A program made the translations under genes and the position numbers. A DNA stretch of 64,000 nucleotides from Elusimicrobiota bacterium. GTDB taxonomy: Bacteria; Elusimicrobiota; Elusimicrobia; UBA1565; UBA9628. The notes beneath the pieces were generated by a model. That model did not search any database. It was given only the letters and a program-made list of their open reading frames with translations, and was not told the DNA's origin. Below are positions 54,545-62,924 of this stretch, piece after piece. The stretch covers positions 62,001-126,000 of the forward strand of contig JAPLKL010000014.1 of assembly GCA_026388095.1 (NCBI GenBank), written 5' to 3'. Position 1 is the stretch's first letter, and each line of letters begins with the position of its first letter.

Positions 54545-56476
54545 CTATTTCCCCTCGCTCTTGAAATATAGGACCGCCAAGGGCGGCAGGCAGATCTCCA
54601 AAGACTGCCCGTGCCCGTGCCAGCCCACGCCCTGGGCGGTCACGCCGCCCAGGTTGCCCAGGCCCGTGCCGCCGTACTCGGCCGCGTCGGAGTTGAGGAT
54701 CTCGGCCCACCAGCCGCCGCGGGGCACGCCCACCCGGTAGCTCTTGCGCGGCACCGGCGTGCAGTTCATGACCACCAGGACCAAGTCGTTGGTGGACTGG
54801 CCCTTGCGCATGAAGCTCAAGACCGAGTTGTCCGCGTCGTTGCAGTCGATCCAGGAGAAGCCCGACGGGTCGAAGTCGCGCTCGTAGAGGGCCGGCTCGG
54901 CCCGGTAGACCCGGTTGCAGCGCTCCACCAGCCGGCGCACGCCTTCGTGCGGCGCGTAGTCCAGCTGGTGCCAGTCCAGGCTCGAGTTGCTGTCCCACTC
55001 CCGCCACTGGCCCCACTCGCTGCCCATGAACAGGAGCTTCTTGCCCGGCTGGGACCACATGTAGCCGTACATGAGGCGCAGGTTGGCGAACTTCTGCCAG
55101 TCGTCCCCGGACATCTGAGAGATGAGCGAGCACTTCCCGTGCACCACCTCGTCGTGGGACAGGGGCAGGATGAAATTCTCGTGGAAGGCGTAGAGCATGC
55201 GGAAGGTGATCACGTTCTGGTGGTACTTGCGGTGGATGGCGTCCTTGCGCATGTAGTTCAAGGTGTCGTGCATCCAGCCCATGTCCCACTTGAAGCCGAA
55301 GCCCAGCCCGCCCACGTAGGTCGGCTTGGACACCATGCCCCAGGACGTGGATTCCTCGGCGTAGGTCTGCACGTCCGGGAACTGCTTGTAGATCTCCTCG
55401 TTCATGCGGCGCAGGAACCAGATGGCATCGATGTTCTCGCGGCCGCCGTACTCGTTGGGAATCCACTCCCCGTTCTTGCGCGAGTAGTCCAGGTAGAGCA
55501 TGGAGGCCACGGCGTCGACGCGGATGCCGTCGGCGTGGTACTTGTCGAGCCAGTACAGCGCGCTGGAGATGAGGAAGGAGCGCACCTCGTTGCGGCCGTA
55601 GTTGAAGATGAAGCTGCCCCAATCCGGATGGAAGCCCTTGCGCCGGTCGGCGTGCTCATAGAGGGACGAGCCGTCGAACTGCCCGAGGCCGTGGCCGTCG
55701 GTGGCGAAGTGTGAAGGCACCCAGTCCAGGATCACGCCGATGCCCTCCTGGTGCAGGTGATCCACCAAGTACATGAAATCCTGCGGCGTGCCGAAGCGCG
55801 AGGTGGGCGCGAAATAACCGATGGACTGATAGCCCCAGGAGCCGGAGAAGGGATATTCCATGACCGGGAGGAACTCGACGTGCGTGAAGCCCATGCGCCG
55901 CATGTGGGCCGAGAGCTTGGGCGCCAGTTCCCTGTAGGTGAGGGACCGGTTGCCTTCCTCGGGCACGCGCATCCAGGACTCCAGGTGCATCTCGTAGATG
56001 GAGACCGGCGCGTCGTGCGCGTTGCGCTTCTTGCGGTCCTTCATCCAGGCCGCGTCGTTCCATTGGTAGTCCAGGTCCCAGACCACGGAGGCGGACTTGG
56101 GCGGGACCTCGGCATGGAAGCCCACGGGGTCGGCCTTCTCGGCCTTGTGCCCGTGCAGGTGCGAGGTGATGTGGTACTTGTAGGGCATGCCTTTCTCCAC
56201 GCCCGCGACGAAGCCCTCCCAGATGCCGGAGGAGCCGCGCTGATGCAGGGGGTTCTTGGTCTTGTTCCACTGGTTGAAGTCGCCGATGACCGTCACCTTC
56301 TTGGCGTTGGGCGCCCAGACCGCGAAGTAGACGCCCTTCTGGCCGTCGTACTCCATGAGATGGGCCCCGAGCTTGTCGTAGATGCGGAAGTGCGAGCCCT
56401 CGTTGTAAAGGTAGAGGTCCTGCTCGCTGAGCAGAGTCGCCGTCGGGTGATGCGTGCCTTTATCGGTGGTGTTCAT
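54545..56476 (-). CDS. glgB: 1,4-alpha-glucan branching enzyme
   Basis: Makes alpha-1,6 branches in glycogen. It has 643 residues: N-terminal CBM48 ('GVYFAVWAPNAKKVTVIGDFNQW'), then the GH13 barrel with 'FLPVMEYPFSGSWGYQSIGYFAPTSRFG', the nucleophile Asp in 'DGIRVDAVASMLYLDYS', the acid Glu in 'YAEESTSW', and 'LPLSHDEVVHGK', plus the C-terminal beta domain. The start at 56476 (MNTTDKG) overlaps the malQ stop as ATGA, with AAGGAG upstream. Confidence 0.95.
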   Translation of the reverse strand: MNTTDKGTHHPTATLLSEQDLYLYNEGSHFRIYDKLGAHLMEYDGQKGVYFAVWAPNAKKVTVIGDFNQWNKTKNPLHQRGSSGIWEGFVAGVEKGMPYKYHITSHLHGHKAEKADPVGFHAEVPPKSASVVWDLDYQWNDAAWMKDRKKRNAHDAPVSIYEMHLESWMRVPEEGNRSLTYRELAPKLSAHMRRMGFTHVEFLPVMEYPFSGSWGYQSIGYFAPTSRFGTPQDFMYLVDHLHQEGIGVILDWVPSHFATDGHGLGQFDGSSLYEHADRRKGFHPDWGSFIFNYGRNEVRSFLISSALYWLDKYHADGIRVDAVASMLYLDYSRKNGEWIPNEYGGRENIDAIWFLRRMNEEIYKQFPDVQTYAEESTSWGMVSKPTYVGGLGFGFKWDMGWMHDTLNYMRKDAIHRKYHQNVITFRMLYAFHENFILPLSHDEVVHGKCSLISQMSGDDWQKFANLRLMYGYMWSQPGKKLLFMGSEWGQWREWDSNSSLDWHQLDYAPHEGVRRLVERCNRVYRAEPALYERDFDPSGFSWIDCNDADNSVLSFMRKGQSTNDLVLVVMNCTPVPRKSYRVGVPRGGWWAEILNSDAAEYGGTGLGNLGGVTAQGVGWHGHGQSLEICLPPLAVLYFKSEGK

Positions 56477-58119
56477 TTCGTCCATCTCCTTGGGCCCCGT
56501 CCGTAAGCCCCGGTCATCAAAGCCAGCCGTCCCGCCACTTCGGCGGTGAGCGCCCCGGGAGTCAGGCGCCACTGCCAGTTGTTCTCCAGCGTCCCGGGCA
56601 GGTTCATGCGCGCCTCGGAGCCCAGCCCCAGCAGGTCCTGGGCCAGCAGGATCGCGGTGTCCGCCGGGCTCTTGAGTGCCGCGCGGACCATGTCCCAGTG
56701 TATCTCGACTCCGTTGGACTCCAGGTAGCGCAGGGCGTTCTCCCGCTCCAGCCGCGCCTGCTCCACGGTCCGGGTGCCCGGCTTCTCGCTGAGGTTGCGG
56801 AACCAGCCCGCCACCGTGTCGTTGTCGTGTGTGCCCGTGTAGGCCACGCAGCGCTTCGGGAACTTGTGCGGCTGCTGCTTCTCGTCCCAGTCCCAGAAGG
56901 AGAACTGCAGGACCCGCATGCCGGGGAACTGGAAGCGGTCGCGCAGGGCCTCCACCTCCTTGGTGAGCGTGCCCAGGTCCTCCGCGATGATCTCGATGCC
57001 CGGCGGGTCCTGTCGCCCCGGTATCCCGTCGGCGCCGACGTGCGCCGCCGGGACGCCCTCCGGGGCGCCACCCGCCTGGCCTGCCCGAGGGTCATGGAAG
57101 GCGCGCAGGACGGAGCGGAAGAGGTCCTCCCCGGGCGCCAGGACCCAGCGGCCGCGCACCGCGTCCTTGTCGCCGGCCGGGATCTCCCAGTAGTTATGGA
57201 AGCCGATGAAGTGGTCCAGGCGCACGGCGTCGAAGCGCGCCAGCGTAGCGCGGAACCGGGCTATCCACCAGGAGTAGCCGTCCGCCTTCATGGCCTCCCA
57301 GCGGTAGATGGGGTTGCCCCAGAGCTGGCCTTTCTGGCTGAAGTAGTCGGGCGGTACCCCCGCCACGACCGTGGGCCGCCCGTCCGGCCCGAGGCAGAAG
57401 AGCTCCGGATGAGACCAGACGTCCGCGCTGTCTCCCGCCACGAAGATCGGGATGTCGCCGATGAGCCCCAAACCGATTTTGGCGCAGTAGGCCTTGAGCT
57501 CGGTCCATTGCCTATGGAAGAGGTACTGCAGGAACTGATGATAGCGGATGCGCGGGGCCAGGTCCTGCCGGGCGCGCTCCAAAGCCGCCGGATGCCGGCC
57601 GCGCAGGCCCGGCTCCCACTCGACCCAGGGCAGGCCTTGGTGGACCTCTTTGGCCGCGCAGAACAGCGCGTAATCGCCGAGCCAGGCCTTCTGGCCCTCG
57701 CAGAAATCGGCGAAAGCGGCCTTGGCCCCGAAGTCGGTTCCCCGCTCGAATGCGTCGAAGGCCTTGGCGAAGCGAGATTCCTTGAAGCGCTCGACCGATG
57801 CGTAGTGGACATGGTCCCTGGCCTGGCCCCGGGCGGCCTTGAGGTCGGCCGGCTCCAGCAGCCCTTCCTGGCAGAGCCTGTCCAAAGACAGGAGCAGGGG
57901 GTTGCCGGCGAAGGCCGATGAGGAAAAATACGGGGAATGCCCGTGCCCGGTGGGGCCGATGGGGAGCATCTGCCACCAGGTCTGGCCGCAGGCGGCCAGG
58001 AAGTCCGCGAAGGCGTAGGCCTCGTGGCCGATGTCGCCGATGCCGTGGGGGCCGGGCAAGGAGGTCGGGTGCAGGAGCACGCCGGAGGACCGCCTGTGCA
58101 GCGTGGGCTTCTCAGTCAT
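56473..58119 (-). CDS. malQ: 4-alpha-glucanotransferase (amylomaltase)
   Basis: Transfers glucan segments between maltooligosaccharides. The 548-residue GH77 enzyme has 'SSGVLLHPTSLPGPHGIGDIG', 'FVAGDSADVWSHPELF', 'VRLDHFIGFHNYWEIPAGD', the Glu in 'IEIIAEDLG' and 'AYTGTHDNDTVAGW'. There is an extra insertion of about 40 residues, Gly/Pro/Ala-rich, just before 'IIAEDLG', not usual for bacterial MalQ. TAGAAT lies 13 nt before the ATG. First gene of the malQ-glgB operon. Confidence 0.93.
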   Translation of the reverse strand: MTEKPTLHRRSSGVLLHPTSLPGPHGIGDIGHEAYAFADFLAACGQTWWQMLPIGPTGHGHSPYFSSSAFAGNPLLLSLDRLCQEGLLEPADLKAARGQARDHVHYASVERFKESRFAKAFDAFERGTDFGAKAAFADFCEGQKAWLGDYALFCAAKEVHQGLPWVEWEPGLRGRHPAALERARQDLAPRIRYHQFLQYLFHRQWTELKAYCAKIGLGLIGDIPIFVAGDSADVWSHPELFCLGPDGRPTVVAGVPPDYFSQKGQLWGNPIYRWEAMKADGYSWWIARFRATLARFDAVRLDHFIGFHNYWEIPAGDKDAVRGRWVLAPGEDLFRSVLRAFHDPRAGQAGGAPEGVPAAHVGADGIPGRQDPPGIEIIAEDLGTLTKEVEALRDRFQFPGMRVLQFSFWDWDEKQQPHKFPKRCVAYTGTHDNDTVAGWFRNLSEKPGTRTVEQARLERENALRYLESNGVEIHWDMVRAALKSPADTAILLAQDLLGLGSEARMNLPGTLENNWQWRLTPGALTAEVAGRLALMTGAYGRGPRRWTK

Positions 58120-58150
58120 CGTTGAAGGCTTGATTCTAGCAAATGGCAGG

Positions 58151-58861
58151 CTAGGCCAAGCCCCATTTTTTCAGCGCCGCGGACTCCTCCTCAGGGGAGG
58201 TTACTTTCTTGAAAAGCGCGGGCTTGCCATGGACGCGGGCCTGGCACTCCGGCCAGGTCCGATGCTTTTCCAGCCTGCCGTCGAGGAGGCTCAGATACCA
58301 GCCCGCCTTCTTGAGCCCGGAGGGCCGGCTGGGAGCCACGGGAAGGGCTTCGGGCTCCGGCGGGAAGAGGTCCACGGAGTAGCCGAGCAACGGCCCGTCG
58401 TAGAGGTCAGGATGTTTCCCGCGGGAGAATGCCACCGCGACCTCGTCGCAGCGGGAGTTGGCCGGATGCCCTCGGTGTCCCCGGACATAGTTCCAGGAGA
58501 GCTTCTCCCGGCGCCGGGAGACCAGGCGGTCCAGCTCCTCCCAGAGGTCGCGGTTGAGGGTCTCGGCGCCGTCCACCCGGGTCCAGCCCCTGCGCTTCCA
58601 GATGTGCAGCCAGCGCGTGATTCCGGAGATGAGGTAGGTGGAATCCGTGTAGACGGCGACCGGGCCGGGAAGGGCTTCCAAGCAGCGCAAGGCCGCGATG
58701 GCGGCGCCCAGCTCCATGCGGTTGTTCGTGGTCCGCGGCTGGCGCCCCCCGAGCTCCCGGACCTTCCCTTCCGGAAGGAGCACGATCGCGCCCCAGCCGC
58801 CCGGGCCCGGATTGCCGGAGCACGCCCCGTCCGTATAAACGAGCAGGCCACCTTCCTTCAT
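58151..58861 (-). CDS. rnhA: Ribonuclease HI with C-terminal hybrid-binding domain
   Basis: Cleaves RNA in RNA-DNA hybrids. It has 236 residues. The catalytic domain is N-terminal: 'VYTDGACSGNPGPGGWGAI' (first Asp), Glu in 'NNRMELGAAIAAL', Asp in 'VAVYTDSTYLISGI', and 'RGHRGHPANSRCDEVAV'. The last 55 residues ('AGWYLSLLDGRLEKHRTWPECQARVHG') match the hybrid-binding (viroplasmin) module that sits at the N-terminus in eukaryotic RNase H1. The ATG at 58861 has TATACT 7 nt upstream and no ribosome binding site. Confidence 0.9.
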   Translation of the reverse strand: MKEGGLLVYTDGACSGNPGPGGWGAIVLLPEGKVRELGGRQPRTTNNRMELGAAIAALRCLEALPGPVAVYTDSTYLISGITRWLHIWKRRGWTRVDGAETLNRDLWEELDRLVSRRREKLSWNYVRGHRGHPANSRCDEVAVAFSRGKHPDLYDGPLLGYSVDLFPPEPEALPVAPSRPSGLKKAGWYLSLLDGRLEKHRTWPECQARVHGKPALFKKVTSPEEESAALKKWGLA

Positions 58862-58868
58862 CCCGGAG

Positions 58869-58874
58869 AGTATA
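58869..58874 (-). promoter_or_regulatory. -10 (TATACT) 7 nt before the rnhA ATG
   Basis: The minus-strand hexamer is followed by CTCCGGG and then ATG. Predicted leaderless start. Confidence 0.5.
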
Positions 58875-58887
58875 GCGACTTGCGGGG

Positions 58888-59604
58888 CTAGTCTTCCAGA
58901 CGCGGGCCGGTCTGGAAGACGATGGGGTTGAGCATCAGGTAGCGCAAGGCGAAGAACTTGGACTGCCATTGACCGATGGTGAAAGTCATCTTCTTGGGGA
59001 CAGCCGACTGGTTGGGCCAGCCGTCCAGGACCATGCCGGCTCTCTTCCAGTCCGCCCCCTTGGGGTAGACGATGACCGCGTGGTGCTCCATGCCCTTGCC
59101 GATCATGAGCTTCTTGACCTCCAGGGCGGAGCGGAGGCCGGCCAAAGCGGCGATGGTCTCGCTCTGGTGGGAGATGCAGCCCCTCTCAAGGTTACCCCCG
59201 GCGAAAAGCTTGAAGGAGTCCTCGATGTTGGTCATGGTGCCGCTGCCGTAGGCGTCGGCCACCGCGCTGGGGTGCTGGGCGTGGAGCTTCTGGACCGCCA
59301 GGCTGGCCAAGCGGACGGCCTCGGCCAGCGCCGGAAGGTCGCGGTCCTGCCAGCCGTGGTCCCGGAGGTCCGAGGGCGCGAGATCGGCCTCGAGGAGGGA
59401 GGAGAGGGCTCGGCGGTAGGCCTGCTCCTGGGCCAGTTGCGCCGTCCGCGCGGTCTGGGCCTGGCCTTGCTGGGATTGTTTGAGCTGGTCGGCGCCTTGA
59501 CGGATGCCGGATAGGTCGGGCGCCGTGAATTCATCGGCCGCCAGGGCCGGCCCGGCGGCCGACAGAAGCAGCCACAGCGCGGTCTCAGCGGTCCTGCGGG
59601 CCAT
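58888..59604 (-). CDS. Exported protein with possible Cys-His-type catalytic domain
   Basis: A 238-residue protein with a signal peptide ('WLLLSAAGPALAAD') and a helical Gln-rich segment (residues 35-75). The C-terminal 120 residues have 'GGNLERGCISHQSETIAAL', then 'MEHHAVIVYPKGADW' and 'VLDGWPNQS'. A Cys at a helix start, a His at a strand start and an Asp on the next strand is the order of NlpC or transglutaminase-like cysteine enzymes. That is inference from spacing only. GAGG lies before the ATG. Confidence 0.65.
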   Translation of the reverse strand: MARRTAETALWLLLSAAGPALAADEFTAPDLSGIRQGADQLKQSQQGQAQTARTAQLAQEQAYRRALSSLLEADLAPSDLRDHGWQDRDLPALAEAVRLASLAVQKLHAQHPSAVADAYGSGTMTNIEDSFKLFAGGNLERGCISHQSETIAALAGLRSALEVKKLMIGKGMEHHAVIVYPKGADWKRAGMVLDGWPNQSAVPKKMTFTIGQWQSKFFALRYLMLNPIVFQTGPRLED

Positions 59605-59739
59605 GGGCTTGCCTCAGCGACGACAACTTCAGCATAGCCCCGGCTCCTGGCCTTGTCAAGGGGAGGTGTAGGGCGTGTAGGGCGGCTTGACGATGGCCGC
59701 ATTGACCTGCCTCCATGAAATACCAGACAATATGGACGT

Positions 59740-60663
59740 ATGCCGGGTGAAACCGCCCTCTGGCTCATCTTCGGGACCGTGATCGCCGCGGCCTTGGCGG
59801 TGGATCTTGGCGTCCTGCACCGCAGGGCCCACGCCGTCTCCTTCAAGGAAGCCGCCTTCTGGAGCGCGGCATGGTTCTCCTTGGCCGCGGCCTTCGCCGG
59901 GCTCATCGCCCTGTCCAGCGGCCGGGAGAGGGCCCTGCAGTTCGCGGCGGGCTATCTGCTGGAGGAATCGTTGAGCGCGGACAACATGTTCGTGTTCCTG
60001 GTCATCTTCCATTACTTCGGCCTGCCCCCGGCCCACCAGTCCCGCGTCCTGCATTGGGGAATCCTGGGCGCTATCGTCATGCGCTTCCTCTTCATCTTCG
60101 CGGGGGTGACGCTGGTCAATACCTTCCACTGGATGATCTACATCTTCGGGGCCGTGGTGATATACACGGGCGCGAAGATGGCTCTGACCGAGGGCGCGGA
60201 GGTCCGGCCGGAGCACAATATCGCTCTCAAGGCTCTGCGGCGGGTGATGCCGTTGGCCGGGCTTGAGCACGGGCAGAGCTTCTTCGTGCGTCTGGGCGGA
60301 GTCCTGCAGGCGACGCCGCTGTTCGCCGCGCTGTTGGTGGTGGAGTTCTCAGACCTGCTTTTCGCGATGGACTCGATTCCGGCGGTGATCGCCATCACCA
60401 CGGACACCTTCGTGGTCTACACCTCGAACGTCTTCGCGATCCTGGGCCTGCGCGCCCTGTTCTTCCTGCTCGCCAACCTGATGGGGATGTTCCGGTTCAT
60501 GAAGGCCGGGATCTCCCTCATCCTGATCTTCGTGGGCCTGAAGATGCTGGGCGGGCACTTCTACCACGTGCCCACGGGCGTGTCCCTCTGCGTCATCGGC
60601 GGGATACTGACCGCATCGATCGCGGCGTCCCTCCTGGCCCGGCGGCAGGCCGAGCTCCCCTAG
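59740..60663 (+). CDS. TerC-family (Alx-type) membrane protein
   Basis: A 307-residue protein with about eight membrane helices. Marks: 'LSADNMFVFLVIFHYFGLP' and 'LLVVEFSDLLFAMDSIPAVIAITTDTFVVYTSNVFAILGLRALFFLL', the acidic metal-site helices of TerC. Members export manganese or calcium, or help load metal on exported proteins. No ribosome binding site; CAATAT lies 6 nt before the ATG. The TAG overlaps the stop of the next gene on the other strand. Confidence 0.9.
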   Translation: MPGETALWLIFGTVIAAALAVDLGVLHRRAHAVSFKEAAFWSAAWFSLAAAFAGLIALSSGRERALQFAAGYLLEESLSADNMFVFLVIFHYFGLPPAHQSRVLHWGILGAIVMRFLFIFAGVTLVNTFHWMIYIFGAVVIYTGAKMALTEGAEVRPEHNIALKALRRVMPLAGLEHGQSFFVRLGGVLQATPLFAALLVVEFSDLLFAMDSIPAVIAITTDTFVVYTSNVFAILGLRALFFLLANLMGMFRFMKAGISLILIFVGLKMLGGHFYHVPTGVSLCVIGGILTASIAASLLARRQAELP

Positions 60664-61916
60664 GCCCGGTTCCTCCGGAATCCCGACGGCTTGAACCCGC
60701 ACTCGGCCTCGTAGTCCCGGGCGCAGCCCAGGGCCTGGGCCGCGATGTGCCCCACCTCGCAGAGGCTGCGGCCCGGGCCGACCTGGAGGCCGCCCAGGTC
60801 CGCCCCAAAGCCGATGCGCTCCACGATCAGGGGCAGCGCCTCCTTGTTGTGGTAGCCGTAGTCCTCGCGGTGCTGCATGCCGTGGTCCGCGGTGATGATT
60901 AGGAGGTCGCCTTTGCGCAGCCTGGCTTCGAAGAGCGGCAGGGCGCCGTCCACGCCTTCCAGGCAGCGGACGGCGCCGGCCACGTCCCGGGTATGCCCGT
61001 AGAGGCTGTCCGCGTCCACCAGGTTCGTGAACACGAAGGTCCCGCCCGGGCGGTACACCGCGGCCGCCTCGGCCAGGACGTTGACCGTGCCCTGGATGGT
61101 GTAGGGGTTGGTGTCCTTCTTCTTGGGATGCATGAAGCGCAGGCTCAGTCCGGGGTCCAGGAAAGCCGGCTTGGTCAGCTTGATGCGCTCATGGTAGACC
61201 GTATTGACCAGGTCGCTCGTCTTGCCCACGGCCGCGGTCCACACATCCCGGGCGTAGAGCACGTCCACCAAGGTCTTCCCGCGCATGGGCAGGACCGTGT
61301 CGTGGCGATTGGCCGTGCGCACGATCTCCCCCTCGGGCGACCGGACATAGGCCCGCGCGATCACCCGCGTGATCGGGATGCCCATCTCCCGGGCCAGCTC
61401 GAAAGCCTGGTCCGCGATGGCATGCTGTTCCTTGACCAGGATGACCGCTTCGTTCATCGCGATCTGCACCAGAGGGTCGCACTTGCTCGCGTAAACGATG
61501 GGACGGCCGGTCTTCTCGTGCTCGACGGCGTTGAGCTCGATGGCCTCCATGCCCCCCGCCATCTTGTTAAAGATCGTCTTGCGGCCGATGCGCTCTTCCA
61601 GGGCCGCGATGAAGTCAGCCCGGAAGCCGTCCGGGAAGAGCTCGTAGGTGCTGGGGTCCACGATGCCCACCATCTCCCGGTGTCCGATGACCGAGTCCGC
61701 CGAGGCCGAGGCCTGGTTCAGGCGCATGGCGCAGGTCCTCCCGCCGTCGCGGCCCAGGCGGCCGCGGTGGCGCGGGGCCACGATACGGCCCAGGCCCAGG
61801 CGCGAGAAGTTGGGCAGCTTCAGCCGGCCTGGATGGCGGTCGAGCAGGAAGTCCAGGGTCTCCGCGCCCACGGCATCCACGACCAGGAGCAGGACCGTCG
61901 CTTTGGGTTTGGCCAT
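60660..61916 (-). CDS. Phosphopentomutase-like enzyme of the alkaline phosphatase superfamily
   Basis: A 418-residue protein with the DeoB layout: 'LLLVVDAVGAETLDFL' (first metal Asp), a middle cap domain, then 'TNLVDADSLYGHTRD', 'ITADHGMQHREDYGYHNKEALPLIV' carrying the remaining metal ligands. Phosphopentomutase moves phosphate between C1 and C5 of ribose. The nucleophile region is 'ASADSVIGHREMVG'; in DeoB it is normally D-T-x-T-G-H-W-E, so Thr is replaced by Ser/Val here. It may be a divergent mutase or a related phosphatase. It starts 3 nt after the oleD stop. Confidence 0.8.
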   Translation of the reverse strand: MAKPKATVLLLVVDAVGAETLDFLLDRHPGRLKLPNFSRLGLGRIVAPRHRGRLGRDGGRTCAMRLNQASASADSVIGHREMVGIVDPSTYELFPDGFRADFIAALEERIGRKTIFNKMAGGMEAIELNAVEHEKTGRPIVYASKCDPLVQIAMNEAVILVKEQHAIADQAFELAREMGIPITRVIARAYVRSPEGEIVRTANRHDTVLPMRGKTLVDVLYARDVWTAAVGKTSDLVNTVYHERIKLTKPAFLDPGLSLRFMHPKKKDTNPYTIQGTVNVLAEAAAVYRPGGTFVFTNLVDADSLYGHTRDVAGAVRCLEGVDGALPLFEARLRKGDLLIITADHGMQHREDYGYHNKEALPLIVERIGFGADLGGLQVGPGRSLCEVGHIAAQALGCARDYEAECGFKPSGFRRNRA

Positions 61917-61919
61917 GTC

Positions 61920-62924
61920 TCAGACCTCCGAGGGCTCGGCCCTCTGCGAGAACCACGTGCGCATCCGGTCCAGGGCCGCGGCGAACGAGACCTGCGGCGC
62001 GTACCCCAGATCCTGGCGGGCCGCCGTGATGTCGAACCAATGCGCCGTGGTCAGCTGCTGGACCAAAAAGCGGGTCAGCCTCGGCTCCGCGCCCCGCTTG
62101 GCCGGATGCAGGGTCTCGCAGCCCCACGCCGCGAGCTTGGCGGCCAGGGGGCTCACCGTCTTGGTGACCGGCGGCAATCCCGCGGCGTTGAGGATGGCGT
62201 TGATGACGTCCCATACCGGCAGCGGCTCGCCTCCGGTGATGAAATAGGCCCGGCCCGAGATCAGGCCGCCCGGCGCCAGCTTCTCCAACGCCAGCCGGTG
62301 CGCCTCGGCCGCGTCCTCCAGGAAGGTCGTATCCACCTTCTTGTTGAAGCCGCCGATGCGGCGGAGCTCGCCGCTGCGGGCCTTCTCGATGAGCCGGGAG
62401 ATGAGCTTGTCCTCGCCCGGCCCCCAGACCAGATGCGGCCGCAAAGCCACGGTGGCGAGGCTGGCCGTGTTGCTGGAGAGCACCATCTCCTCGGCCGTGG
62501 CCTTGGTCCGGGAATAATAGGAATCGAAGGACCGGGCATAGGACGCGGACTCGTCCCAGCCCTCCACGTCCGCTCCGGTGAACACCACGCTGGGGGAGCT
62601 GGTGTAGACCAGCCTCTGGATGCCCAGCTCCTGGCAGGCCCGCAGCACGTTGTTGGTGCCGGTGACGTTGACCTTGTAGAACTCCTCCAAAGGCCCCCAA
62701 ATGCCCACCTTGGCCGCGCAATGCACCACGGCCTCGGCGCCCCGGCAGGCGGCCCGCACCGAATCCAGGTCGAGCAGGTCTCCGGGAAACTCCACCACGC
62801 CTTCCTTGGCCAGCTCCGGGTGGTCGGTGCGCGAGAGGCTGCGCACCTCATGGCCGTGGTAGCGCAGGAGCCGCGCCACCGCCCCGCCTATGAACCCGCT
62901 GCCGCCCGTCACCAGGACCTTCAT
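61920..62924 (-). CDS. oleD: OleD-type NAD-dependent 2-alkyl-3-oxoalkanoate reductase
   Basis: Reduces the beta-keto acid made by OleA in long-chain olefin synthesis. The 334-residue short-chain dehydrogenase of the 3-beta-HSD type has 'VLVTGGSGFIGGAVARLL', 'VHCAAKVGIWGPLEEFYKVNVTGT', catalytic 'YYSRTK' and 'RPHLVWGPGEDKLISR'. GAGGAGG is 7 nt before the ATG. The ATG overlaps the stop of the OleC-like gene (ATGA), the same pairing as in ole clusters. This neighbour is the main reason for choosing OleD over a generic epimerase. Confidence 0.85.
   Translation of the reverse strand: MKVLVTGGSGFIGGAVARLLRYHGHEVRSLSRTDHPELAKEGVVEFPGDLLDLDSVRAACRGAEAVVHCAAKVGIWGPLEEFYKVNVTGTNNVLRACQELGIQRLVYTSSPSVVFTGADVEGWDESASYARSFDSYYSRTKATAEEMVLSSNTASLATVALRPHLVWGPGEDKLISRLIEKARSGELRRIGGFNKKVDTTFLEDAAEAHRLALEKLAPGGLISGRAYFITGGEPLPVWDVINAILNAAGLPPVTKTVSPLAAKLAAWGCETLHPAKRGAEPRLTRFLVQQLTTAHWFDITAARQDLGYAPQVSFAAALDRMRTWFSQRAEPSEV

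Noticed and set aside
53871-55622. Long minus-strand frame joining the unknown gene and part of glgB into one 583-codon protein
   Set aside because: Its N-terminal half is an out-of-frame shadow of glgB. The true gene starts at the ATG at 54542, 2 nt after the glgB stop.
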